Assembly: GCF_039534165.1 (NCBI RefSeq)
Contig: NZ_BAAAUX010000017.1
Coordinates: 1 to 38,407 of the forward strand
DNA: 38,407 bases
Direction: 5' to 3'
Origin: Saccharopolyspora_D taberi
GTDB lineage: Bacteria; Actinomycetota; Actinomycetes; Mycobacteriales; Pseudonocardiaceae
The notes beneath the pieces are model-generated. The model worked only from the letters and a program-made list of their open reading frames with translations. It did not search any database and was not told the DNA's origin. Made by a program: the position numbers and the translations under genes. Positions 31,654 through 38,407 of this stretch are shown here, one piece after another (position 1 is the first letter of the stretch; each line of letters opens with the position of its first letter).

Positions 31654-31701
31654 GGACGCACCAGCCCGGATCAGGTTGCCTCAACCCCGGGCCGCAGGTC
31701 C
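31654..31701 (-). other. Structured intergenic element (possible leader or terminator)
   Basis: The segment folds as nested helices: GGAC/GTCC (31654-31657 with 31698-31701), GC/GC, GCCCGG/CCGGGC (31664-31669 with 31687-31692) and GGTTG/CAACC (31674-31678 with 31682-31686), with a 3-base loop. Read on the minus strand it contains ACCTGATCCGGG, identical to a conserved block of TPP riboswitches, but lacks the CUGAGA core and the long P3 arm, so I do not call it a riboswitch. It lies 34 bases upstream of the hypothetical gene and downstream of tctA; terminator and leader roles are both open. Confidence 0.5.
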
Positions 31702-31804
31702 AGTGCGCGGACGGGCGGATCCGCGCTTTCCGGAGAACAGTCCACCGAACGGCGAAAAGCGGTGACCCGGTCGATGAACCGGACCACCGCCTTCCGGGCG
31801 AGGA

Positions 31805-33328
31805 TCAGGCGTCCACTCGCTCCCGCTCCTCAGTAGCCGGTGCGCGCCTGCCCCACGGCGTGAGCCGCACCAGCAGCGGCCACACCAGAATCACCGCGAC
31901 GACGCAGTACACGGCGATCGAGAACGGCGTGTTCACCAGGCCCGTCAGGTCGCCGTCGCTGATCTGCAGCGCCCGTCGCATCTGCTGCTCGGCGGTCGGG
32001 CCGAGGATGACCGCGATGATCGCGGGCAGCACCGGCAGGCCGTAGCGGCGCATGGCGAAGCCGATCAGGCCGATGACGAACAGCAGCAGCAGGTCCAGCG
32101 TCTCGCCGCCGACCGCGTAGGCGCCGACGCTGGCGAAGAACAGGATGCCCGCGTACAGGTACGGCCGCGGGATCCGCAGCAGCTTCGCCCACAGCGGAGC
32201 CAGCGGCAGGTTCAGCACCAGCAGCAGCACCGAGCCGATGAACATGCTCGCGATCAGCGCCCACACCAGACCGGACTCGCGCTGGAACAGCAACGGTCCC
32301 GGCTGGATGCCGTACTGCTGGAACGCCGCGAGCATGACCGCGGCGACCGCCGTGGTCGGCAGGCCCAGGGTCAGCATCGACACCATCGTGCCCGCCGCCG
32401 ACGCGCTGGCCGTGGCCTCCGGACCGGCCACGCCCTCGATCGCGCCCTTGCCGAACTCCTCGCGCCGCTTCGACAGCCGCTTTTCCACCACATAGGACAG
32501 GAACGTCGGGATCTCCGCGCCACCGGCGGGAATCGCGCCGAACGGGAAGCCGATCAGCGGACCGCGCAGCCACGGCTTCCAGGACCGCCTGACGTCCTCG
32601 GCGCCCAGCCACGGCCTGCCGACCGGGATCGCCTCGCCCGAGGTGCGGCGCAGGTGCGCGGCGACCCACAGCGACTCGCCGATGGCGAACAGGCCGACCG
32701 CCACGATCACCACGTCCACGCCGTCGGCCAGGTGCAGCAGGCCGAAGGTCAGCCGCTGCTGGCCGGTCATCTCGTCCAGTCCGATCAGGCCGATCGTCAG
32801 GCCGATCAGCAGCGACGCGATGCCGCGGATCCGCGACCTGCCCAGCACCGAGGTCACCGCGATGAACGCCAGCACCATGATCGCCAGGTAGTCCGGGGCA
32901 CCGATGTTGACCGCCAGCGAGGCGACGGTCGGGGCGAGCAGCGTCAGCAGCGCGATGCCGACGACGGCGCCGATGAAGTGCCCGATCGCCGCCGCGGCCA
33001 GCGCCTGCGCGCCGCGGCCCTTGCGGGCCATCGGGTTGCCCTCCATCGCCGCGACCACCGCCGCGCTCTCGCCGGGGGTGTTGAGCAGGATCGACGTGGT
33101 CGACCCGCCGAACATCCCGCCGAAGTAGATGCCGGCGAACATGATGAACGCACCGGTCGGTTCCAGCGCGTAGGTCACCGGCAGCAGCAGCGCCACCGCC
33201 ATCGCCGGGCCGATGCCCGGCAGCACGCCGATCGCGGTGCCCAGCAGCACCCCGATGGCCGCCCACACCAGGTTCATCGGCGTCAGCGCCGTGGCGAAGC
33301 CTTCCAGGAGCAGGTTCAGCGAATCCAT
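31805..33328 (-). CDS. tctA: Tripartite tricarboxylate transporter large permease TctA
   Basis: A 507-residue membrane protein with about 11-12 helices of the TctA family. Diagnostic segments: GIGPAMAVALLLPVTYAL, GGMFGGSTTSILLNTPGESA (about 70-89), IPAGGAEIPTFLSYVVEKRL and TVSMLTLGLPTTAVAAVMLA-type region. It forms the main channel of a tripartite tricarboxylate transporter with TctB and TctC. It begins 1 base after the tctB stop, so translation is coupled. It is last in the operon. Confidence 0.95.
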   Translation of the reverse strand: MDSLNLLLEGFATALTPMNLVWAAIGVLLGTAIGVLPGIGPAMAVALLLPVTYALEPTGAFIMFAGIYFGGMFGGSTTSILLNTPGESAAVVAAMEGNPMARKGRGAQALAAAAIGHFIGAVVGIALLTLLAPTVASLAVNIGAPDYLAIMVLAFIAVTSVLGRSRIRGIASLLIGLTIGLIGLDEMTGQQRLTFGLLHLADGVDVVIVAVGLFAIGESLWVAAHLRRTSGEAIPVGRPWLGAEDVRRSWKPWLRGPLIGFPFGAIPAGGAEIPTFLSYVVEKRLSKRREEFGKGAIEGVAGPEATASASAAGTMVSMLTLGLPTTAVAAVMLAAFQQYGIQPGPLLFQRESGLVWALIASMFIGSVLLLVLNLPLAPLWAKLLRIPRPYLYAGILFFASVGAYAVGGETLDLLLLFVIGLIGFAMRRYGLPVLPAIIAVILGPTAEQQMRRALQISDGDLTGLVNTPFSIAVYCVVAVILVWPLLVRLTPWGRRAPATEERERVDA

Positions 33329-33329
33329 T

Positions 33330-33845
33330 TCACAGCACCCCCATCAGCGGGCCACCGGGCAGGGGGACACCGAGCAGGTGGTTGAACACGAGGTAGGTGA
33401 TCACCGAGAGCACCGCGGCGACCAGCGGGTCCCGGACGGTGTTGCGGCTGCCCAGCGCGTAGGCGCAGCCCCAGAACAGGATCATCCCGGACAGCGGGAA
33501 GCCGACGACGTTGATCAGCACCGCGTTGGCCAGGAACGCCGCCGACAGCAGCAGGACCGTCCGCCAGTCGCCGGGGGCGGACAGGTCGACGTCCTCGCCC
33601 GCCTCCGACTCGCCGCGCCCGCCGCGCAGGACGTCCCGCGCCAGCAGCACCGCCACCAGCAGCAACAGCCCGCCGACCAGGTAGGGCACGGTCTTGGGAC
33701 CGACCGGCCCGCGCTGGGTGAAGTCGGTGGCGATGGTCCAGGCGTCGACGAGCACCAGCACGCCCAGCCCGGCCAGCACCACGCAGATCCCGAGTTCGGA
33801 GTGGTCCCTGAGCCACTGCCGCTTCGATCGCGTACCGGTCGTCAT
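33330..33845 (-). CDS. tctB: Tripartite tricarboxylate transporter small permease TctB
   Basis: A 171-residue protein with four hydrophobic helices and a short cytosolic N-terminus; it contains the GPVGPKTVPYLVGGLLLLVAV and FPLSGMILFWGCAYALGSR segments of TctB-like small permeases. ATG 33845 overlaps the tctC stop as ATGA (4 bases), a standard coupled junction; its stop lies 1 base before tctA. It is the small membrane subunit of the transporter. The gene order tctC-tctB-tctA is the usual one. Confidence 0.92.
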   Translation of the reverse strand: MTTGTRSKRQWLRDHSELGICVVLAGLGVLVLVDAWTIATDFTQRGPVGPKTVPYLVGGLLLLVAVLLARDVLRGGRGESEAGEDVDLSAPGDWRTVLLLSAAFLANAVLINVVGFPLSGMILFWGCAYALGSRNTVRDPLVAAVLSVITYLVFNHLLGVPLPGGPLMGVL

Positions 33846-34828
33846 GCCAGCCCCAGCTCCTTCAACACCGACGCGACCCGGTCGTTCTCCTGCCTGAGGA
33901 ACGAGCCGAACTGCTCTCCCGGCGCGAACGCCGGCGTCCATCCGTTGCGCCGCAACGCCTCCTGCCACTCCGGGCTGCCGTTGAGCCGGGTGAACAGGGT
34001 GACCAGCTTCCTGCGGTCCGGTTCGGACAGGCCGGGCGGCGCCACCACGCCGCGCCAGTTGGTGAACTCCACGTCCACCCCGGACTCGCGCAGCGTCGGC
34101 GCGTCCACGCCCGGCAGCCGCTGCGAGCCGGTGACCGCCAGCACCCGCAGCTCGCCGGCCTCGATCTGGTCGCGGTACTCGCCGATGCCGGACACGCCGA
34201 ACGCGACCTTGCCGCCGAGCACCGAGGCCAGCAGTTCGCCACCGCCGTCGAAGGGCACGTAGTTGACCTGCTTCGGGCTGAGCCCGATCGCGCGGGCCAT
34301 CAGCATCGGGGCCAGGTGGTCCGGTCCGCCCGGCGAGGAACCGCCGCCGACCGGCGTCTCGCCGGGGCGGGCCTTCCAGTCGGCGACGAGCTGGCCGAGG
34401 TCCCGGTACGGCGAGTCCTTGCCCACCACGACCACGTTGGACTCCTCGATCAGCTTCGCGACCGGGGTGGTCTCCTGCAACGACACCGGCGAGTGGTTGG
34501 TGTAGACGCTGCCGACCACGCCCAGGCCCATCGACATCGCGAGCTTGCCGTTGCCGCGCTCGTTGACCACCCGGCCCAGGCCGACGGTGCCGCCCGCGCC
34601 GGGCAGGTTGAAGACCTCGACGTTCGAGTTGAGCCCGGCGTCCTCCATCGCCTTGACCGCGGTCCGGGCGGTGATGTCGTAACCGCCGCCCGGCGAGTTC
34701 GGCACCAGCACCCGCAGCCCGCGGATCTGGGCGTCCGAGCCGCCGTCGGTCCCGGTGCCGGCCAGCGGTGGTACCAGGAGCACCAGCAGCACTGCCGCGA
34801 CGACAGCCAGCGCACTGCGTAGCCGCAC
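33842..34828 (-). CDS. tctC: Tripartite tricarboxylate transporter substrate-binding protein TctC
   Basis: A 328-residue extracytoplasmic binding protein of the Bug/TctC family. The N-terminal membrane helix (LALVVAAVLL type, about 5-22) is followed by the binding domain, with GLRVLVPNSPGGGYDITART, FNLPGAGGTVGLGR and NYVPFDGGGELLASVLGGKV motifs typical of the family. The start is GTG 34828 after GAGGCGGGATATCC. It lacks the lipobox cysteine common in Gram-positive binding proteins, so anchoring would be by the helix itself. Its ligand is probably a di- or tricarboxylate. It is first in the operon. Confidence 0.95.
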   Translation of the reverse strand: MRLRSALAVVAAVLLVLLVPPLAGTGTDGGSDAQIRGLRVLVPNSPGGGYDITARTAVKAMEDAGLNSNVEVFNLPGAGGTVGLGRVVNERGNGKLAMSMGLGVVGSVYTNHSPVSLQETTPVAKLIEESNVVVVGKDSPYRDLGQLVADWKARPGETPVGGGSSPGGPDHLAPMLMARAIGLSPKQVNYVPFDGGGELLASVLGGKVAFGVSGIGEYRDQIEAGELRVLAVTGSQRLPGVDAPTLRESGVDVEFTNWRGVVAPPGLSEPDRRKLVTLFTRLNGSPEWQEALRRNGWTPAFAPGEQFGSFLRQENDRVASVLKELGLA

Positions 34829-35014
34829 GGATATCCCGCCTCTCCGTTGTGGGGGGAATTTCGAGTTGGCACATGCTGCACACGGGAGCTGTGAGCTGTC
34901 TCGCTTTTGCAAGCATCGATGTTTTTGTTCTTTGCGTAACCGAGGTCACCCCTTCGCGCCGGGACCACGGCTGCCCGGGTTAACGTCGGCCGGACATCTG
35001 AGGAGGTGAGCGCG
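34829..35014. promoter_or_regulatory. Divergent tctCBA / two-component-system control region
   Basis: 186 bases between the two divergent operons. The centre (about 34900-34945) is the most AT-rich part of the region and contains CTTTTGCAAGC and CTTTGCGTAAC, similar half-sites about 23 bases apart that could bind the response regulator. Promoters for both sides should lie here; I cannot fix a -35/-10 pair with confidence. Confidence 0.45.
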
Positions 35015-36568
35015 GTGCGGGCGTCTTTGTCGCGGCAGCTGCTGGGCTGGCAGCTGGTGATCATCTTCGTGCTGCTCGCCTCGATCGCGGTGTTCTCGGT
35101 GGCCCAGTCCGACTCCGCGTTCCGCGCCACCGAGGGCCGCCGGATGCTGTCGGTGGCCGAGGACCTGGCGGCCACCAACGGCGTCCGGGTCAACCTGGCC
35201 GAGCCCTACTCTCGGGACCTGCTGCCGATCTTCGCCGAGAGCGCGCGCAGCCTGTCCGGCGCCGACCACGTGATCATCGCCGACGGCCGCGGAACCGTGC
35301 TGACCTCGCCCGATCCCGGCCAGCGCGGGCATCCGCTGCCGCTGGGCGAGAGCACCGTGCTGGCGGGCAAGGCGTGGGTCGGCGAGGTCGACGACAACGG
35401 CGTCGGCTCGCTCGTCGCGCACGTGCCGGTGATCGGCGACGACGCCCGGATCATCGGGATCGTCGCGGCGGGCCGGGAGACGCCGGACGTCCTGCAGGGC
35501 GTCCGGGAGGCACCGCAGAACCCGCTCGCGCTGCTGGCGTTCGCGACCGTGCTGGGCATCGCGGGTTCGGTGTTGCTCGCCCGGCGGGTCAAGCGCCAGA
35601 CTCTCGGCCTCGAACCGCAGGAGATAACGCGGCTGGTCGAACACCGCGAGGCGCTGCTGCACGGCATCCGGGAGGGAGTGCTCGGCGTGGACCAGCAGAA
35701 CCGGATCACCCTGGTCAACGACCAGGCCCGCGCGCTGCTGTCGCTGCCGGACGACGCGGTGGGGCGCCCGATCGACGAGCTCGGCCTCAACGACCGCGCC
35801 CGCGACGTGCTCACCGGCCGCGCCGACGGCGTCGACCAGATCGTGCTGCGCCGGGGCCGGGTAGTGGTGCTCAACCGGGTGCCGATCTCGTCGGTCGGCG
35901 CGGTGGTGACCATGCGTGACCGCACCGAGCTGGTCGACCTGCGCCGCGAGCTCGACGCCAACCGCGCGGTCACCGACACGCTGCGGGCGCAGGCGCACGA
36001 GTTCTCCAACCGGCTGCACACGATCTCCGGGCTGATCGAGCTCGGCGAGCACGAGGAGTTGCAGCGCTACGTCGAGCGCGTCAACCACACCCGCCAGCAG
36101 TGGCACGACGAGGTCACCGCGCGGGTCGGCGACGCGTCCACCGCGGCGCTGCTGATCGCCAAGGCCAGCCTCGCGGCCGAGCGCGGCGTGGGGCTGCGGC
36201 TGCACGAGGGAGCCCGCCTCGGCGAGGTCGACGAGCAGCTGTCCTCGGACCTGGTGACGGTGCTGGGAAATCTCGTCGACAACGCGCTCGACGCGCTGGA
36301 GGGCGGCGGGGCCGAGCGCTGGATCGAGGTGGACCTGCGCCACGACGACGAGGTGACGGTGGTGGTGCGCGACTCCGGTCCCGGCGTGGCGCCGGAGATC
36401 GTCGAGGAGGTCTTCCGGCACGGCTTCACCACCAAGGCCGCGCGCGGCGGGGACCGCGGGCTCGGACTGGCGCTGACCAGGCAGATCTGCCGCCGCCGGG
36501 GCGGTTCGGTGCGGGTGAGCAACGAGCGGGGCGCGGTGTTCACCGCGCGGTTGGGCGCGGCGCGGTGA
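35015..36568 (+). CDS. CitA/DcuS-like sensor histidine kinase
   Basis: A 517-residue kinase. TM1 (about 13-31) and TM2 (about 171-190) flank an extracytoplasmic sensor domain (~35-165); a PAS domain follows (~205-300). The phosphoacceptor is His328 in QAHEFSNRLHTISGLIELG, the citrate/C4-dicarboxylate kinase pattern, and the HATPase core carries NLVDNALDALEGGG and DSGPGVAPEIVEEVF with RGLGLALTRQ. It senses an external carboxylate and phosphorylates the next gene product. GTG 35015 is favoured because AGGAGG lies 8 bases upstream; the GTG at 35006 is too close. Its stop overlaps the regulator start as GTGA. Confidence 0.93.
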   Translation: MRASLSRQLLGWQLVIIFVLLASIAVFSVAQSDSAFRATEGRRMLSVAEDLAATNGVRVNLAEPYSRDLLPIFAESARSLSGADHVIIADGRGTVLTSPDPGQRGHPLPLGESTVLAGKAWVGEVDDNGVGSLVAHVPVIGDDARIIGIVAAGRETPDVLQGVREAPQNPLALLAFATVLGIAGSVLLARRVKRQTLGLEPQEITRLVEHREALLHGIREGVLGVDQQNRITLVNDQARALLSLPDDAVGRPIDELGLNDRARDVLTGRADGVDQIVLRRGRVVVLNRVPISSVGAVVTMRDRTELVDLRRELDANRAVTDTLRAQAHEFSNRLHTISGLIELGEHEELQRYVERVNHTRQQWHDEVTARVGDASTAALLIAKASLAAERGVGLRLHEGARLGEVDEQLSSDLVTVLGNLVDNALDALEGGGAERWIEVDLRHDDEVTVVVRDSGPGVAPEIVEEVFRHGFTTKAARGGDRGLGLALTRQICRRRGGSVRVSNERGAVFTARLGAAR

Positions 36569-37248
36569 TCCGGGTGCTGGTCGTCGACGACGACTTCATG
36601 GTGGCCAAGGTCCACAGCGGATACGTCGCGCGGGTGGACGGGTTCGAGGTCGTCGGCGTCGCGCACAGCGGAGCGGACGCGGTGCGCGCGGCCGACGAGC
36701 TGCGCCCGGACCTGGTGCTGCTCGACATCTACCTGCCCGATGTGGACGGCCTGGCGGTGCTGCGCAACCTGCGCGACAGCGACGCCGACCCCGACGTCAT
36801 CGTGATCACCGCCGCCCGCGACCTCGACACCGTCCGGGGCGCGATCCGCGGCGGCGCGCTGCACTACCTGATCAAGCCGTTCAGCTACGAGGCGCTGCGC
36901 GACCAGCTGGAGCACTTCCGCTCGCTGCACCGCAAACTCGGTTCGCTGCCCGGCGACGCCCCGGCCGCGCAGCAGGACGTCGACGAGCTGTTCGGCGCCC
37001 GCGCGCGGAACCCGGTCGCGCCGCCGAAGGGGCTTGCCAGCGAGACAGCGGAGGTCGTCGAGCGCATCCTGCGCGAGGTCACCGCCGATGGCGGGGACCT
37101 GTCGGCCACGGAGTGCGCCGACGCGACCGCGCTGTCGCGCGTCAGCGCGCGGAAGTACCTGGAGCACTTCGTGGCTTCCGGGCGAGCCGAGGTGCGGTTG
37201 CGGTACGGCGGGGCAGGCAGGCCCGAGCGGCGTTATCGGTGGGTGTGA
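36565..37248 (+). CDS. CitB/DcuR-like response regulator
   Basis: A 227-residue response regulator. The receiver domain has the acidic pocket DDD (8-10), phosphorylatable Asp54 in LVLLDIYLPDVDG, Thr82 and Lys104 (LIKPFSYEA). The C-terminus (about 165-227) is a helical DNA-binding domain with ALSRVSARKYLEHFVASG, of the CitB/DctR kind. It begins by a 4-base overlap with the kinase stop (GTGA). By position it should activate the divergent tctCBA operon in response to substrate; this is inference from gene arrangement and the known CitAB paradigm. Confidence 0.94.
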   Translation: MIRVLVVDDDFMVAKVHSGYVARVDGFEVVGVAHSGADAVRAADELRPDLVLLDIYLPDVDGLAVLRNLRDSDADPDVIVITAARDLDTVRGAIRGGALHYLIKPFSYEALRDQLEHFRSLHRKLGSLPGDAPAAQQDVDELFGARARNPVAPPKGLASETAEVVERILREVTADGGDLSATECADATALSRVSARKYLEHFVASGRAEVRLRYGGAGRPERRYRWV

Positions 37249-37264
37249 GTCGTTGTTCGGGTTG

Positions 37265-37345
37265 GTTTGCTTGGCGGTGCGGGTGGCGGTTGCGTGCTTG
37301 GGCTAAGCGGCTGCGCCGCTTGAGGACGATGGCTGGGTTCCCTCC
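37265..37345. repeat. Mosaic repeat, copy 3 (reverse orientation, long stem-loop absent)
   Basis: Read on the minus strand this has AAGCGGC-GCA-GCCGCTT followed by AGCCCAAGCACGCA, as in copy 2. The flank then joins directly to CCGCCACCCGCACCGCCAAGCA, which in copy 1 follows the long stem-loop. The ~100-base stem-loop module is missing at exactly that point. The other flank (AACCC.GC.ATCGTC) also matches copy 2. It lies between the response regulator and the last methyltransferase. Confidence 0.75.
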
Positions 37346-37445
37346 TGCATCCCGAAAGTTGCCGGTCCGGCAACGGGATTTGTCGGTCCCGGATCCGTGA
37401 GCGCATGGTCGGAAGCACCGACAAACAGAACGGGAGCCGACACCG

Positions 37446-38273
37446 ATGACTGACATGGACTGGGCCGCGATGGCCGACCTGCTGGAGCTCGAAGGCGACG
37501 CGCACAGCCCCTACGTCCGGCAGGCGTTCGCCGAGCTGGAGCACCTGGAGCCCAAGCGGGTCCTCGACATCGGCAGCGGGCCGGGGGTGGCCGCCTGCCG
37601 ACTGGCGCAGGTGTTCCCGGGCGCCGAGGTCACCGCGGTCGACGGCACGCCCGAGCTGCTGGCCCGCGCCGAGCAGCGCGCCGAGCGCCTCGGCGTCCGG
37701 CTGCGGACGCAGGTCGCCGAGTTCCCCGAGGGGCTCGCCGACCTCGGGCCCGCGGACCTGGTGTGGTCCGGGCAGGTCGTGCACCACGTGGGCGACCAGC
37801 AGGACGCGCTGAACCGGCTGGCCGGGCTGCTCGACCCCGGCGGGGTGCTGGCGATCGTCGAGGGCGGGCTGCCCGCCCGCTGGCTGCCGCGCGACCTGGG
37901 CTTCGGCCGCCCCGGCCTGCAGTTCCGGCTGGACGCGGCGATGGACGCCCGGTTCACCGAGATGCGGGCGGAACTCCCCGGCTCCAAGGCCGTGGTCGAG
38001 CACTGGCCCGCGCTGCTGCGCGCGGCCGGGCTCACCGACGCGCGCAGCAAGACCTTCCTGGTCGACCTGCCCGCGCCGCTGGAGGACGGGCCGCGGCGGC
38101 TGGCGCGGCGCTGGCTGGAGCGGCACCGGGACGCCTTCGGCGATCTCCTCGACGCCGAGGACCGCGAGACGCTGGACCGGCTGCTCGAACCGGGTTCGCC
38201 GGAAGGCGTCGACCGGCGGGAGGACCTGTTCCTGCTGACCGCGAAGACCGTGCACTTCGCCCGTCGCCCTTGA
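37446..38273 (+). CDS. Class I SAM-dependent methyltransferase
   Basis: A 275-residue protein with motif I VLDIGSGPGVAACRLA (39-54), acidic strand-2 end VTAVDGTPELLARAE, and the DLVWSGQVVHHVGDQQDALN / LLDPGGVLAIVEGGL region of Methyltransf_11/25-like enzymes. A C-terminal ~110-residue helical extension (ELPGSKAVVEHWPALLRAAG onward) probably forms the substrate lid. The acceptor is unknown. ATG 37446 has GGGAGCCGACACCG upstream. A perfect hairpin follows its stop. Confidence 0.9.
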   Translation: MTDMDWAAMADLLELEGDAHSPYVRQAFAELEHLEPKRVLDIGSGPGVAACRLAQVFPGAEVTAVDGTPELLARAEQRAERLGVRLRTQVAEFPEGLADLGPADLVWSGQVVHHVGDQQDALNRLAGLLDPGGVLAIVEGGLPARWLPRDLGFGRPGLQFRLDAAMDARFTEMRAELPGSKAVVEHWPALLRAAGLTDARSKTFLVDLPAPLEDGPRRLARRWLERHRDAFGDLLDAEDRETLDRLLEPGSPEGVDRREDLFLLTAKTVHFARRP

Positions 38274-38278
38274 GGGGT

Positions 38279-38318
38279 GCTCGGGCGGTCACCGCTGCCC
38301 CACGGTGACCGCCCGAGC
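38279..38318. terminator. Bidirectional hairpin terminator
   Basis: A perfect 16-bp inverted repeat (38279-38294 and 38303-38318) with an 8-base loop lies 5 bases after the methyltransferase stop and 33 bases from the convergent partial gene's stop. It is a strong candidate for a terminator acting on both genes. Confidence 0.8.
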
Positions 38319-38351
38319 GATCGACGCGCCGGTCCGCGTCGAAACCGTGGG

Positions 38352-38407
38352 TCAGGGGAGCAGGAGGCCGTTCTTGCCCGCGCGGGCGTCGGCGAAGCGC
38401 TTGGCGA
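38352..38407 (-). CDS. 3' end of an unidentified gene
   Basis: The minus strand reads AKRFADARAGKNGLLLP and a TGA stop (38352-38354), with consistent high-GC codons. Only 17 residues are visible before the window ends, too few to assign a family. The convergent hairpin at 38279-38318 supports a real gene end here. Confidence 0.6.
   Translation of the reverse strand, partial: AKRFADARAGKNGLLLP

Noticed and set aside
31654..31701. TPP riboswitch
   Set aside because: Only ACCTGATCCGGG matches; the CUGAGA core and P3 arm are missing and no thiamine gene is adjacent.
34876..34893. Sigma-54-like TGGCAC..TGC sequence in the tct intergenic region
   Set aside because: GG-to-GC spacing is 8 rather than 10 and actinomycetes generally lack sigma-54.

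Overview
The window is very GC-rich, with strongly G/C-biased third codon positions, many GTG (and a few TTG) starts, an AfsR/SARP-type regulator, XRE-TPR regulators, a Tex protein and a membrane-anchored GH25 muramidase. This points to a filamentous actinomycete. A Pseudonocardiales genus such as Saccharopolyspora is my inference from gene style, not from a database match. The sequence has one 11-base N gap (22181-22191). I see no rRNA, tRNA, CRISPR array or transposase.

Layout. 1-2.3 kb: a minus-strand cluster of an XRE-type HTH/TPR regulator, a SLOG/LOG-like Rossmann protein that starts on TTG across the regulator's stop codon, and an overlapping GNAT, followed by a decayed duplicate of the SLOG 3' end. 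2.4-8.3 kb: small orphan ORFs (one apparently frameshifted), a PhzF isomerase divergent from a LysR regulator, a methyltransferase, a DUF2339 multi-pass membrane protein and a LysE-type exporter with an early TTA codon. 8.3-11.4 kb: a large AfsR-like SARP/NB-ARC/TPR regulator. 11.6-15.1 kb: a minus-strand redox run of BBE-type FAD oxidase, sulfite-oxidase-like molybdoenzyme and imine reductase. 15.2-22.2 kb: GNAT, long-chain acyl-CoA synthetase, a small unknown protein, GH25 muramidase and Tex. 22.2-22.8 kb: a gene-free stretch of palindromes, direct repeats and the assembly gap. 22.8-30.9 kb: PAP2-like membrane protein, dienelactone hydrolase, HAD hydrolase and MFS transporter (one operon interrupted by a tandem array), a short-type S-adenosylhomocysteine hydrolase, XRE-TPR, LysR and MerR regulators. 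31-37.2 kb: a tripartite tricarboxylate transporter operon (tctCBA order) divergent from a CitA/CitB-like two-component system. 37.4-38.4 kb: a methyltransferase and the 3' end of an unidentified gene.

The most unusual structures are outside ordinary genes. (1) Between the HAD stop and the MFS start lie exactly four 77-bp tandem units (25270-25577). Each carries a Shine-Dalgarno-like GGTGGTG and an ATG opening a 25-29 codon mini-ORF whose peptide joins a copy of the MFS N-terminus to a copy of the HAD C-terminus. Because 77 is not a multiple of three, consecutive mini-ORFs change frame and each overlaps the next start. (2) A mosaic intergenic repeat at about 11440-11605 and 26255-26420 has a small GC hairpin followed by a long two-part stem-loop. 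The two arms of the outer stem have changed together between copies, so pairing is preserved. A third copy at about 37265-37345, in the opposite orientation, has the small hairpin and both flanks but lacks the long stem-loop, as an unoccupied site would.

How the genes may work together. The tct operon and its divergent two-component system form a self-contained carboxylate-uptake module. The BBE oxidase and imine reductase act in opposite directions on C-N bonds and may share substrates. The regulator-SLOG-GNAT overlaps imply translational coupling. The rest are mostly single genes or pairs without a clear shared pathway.
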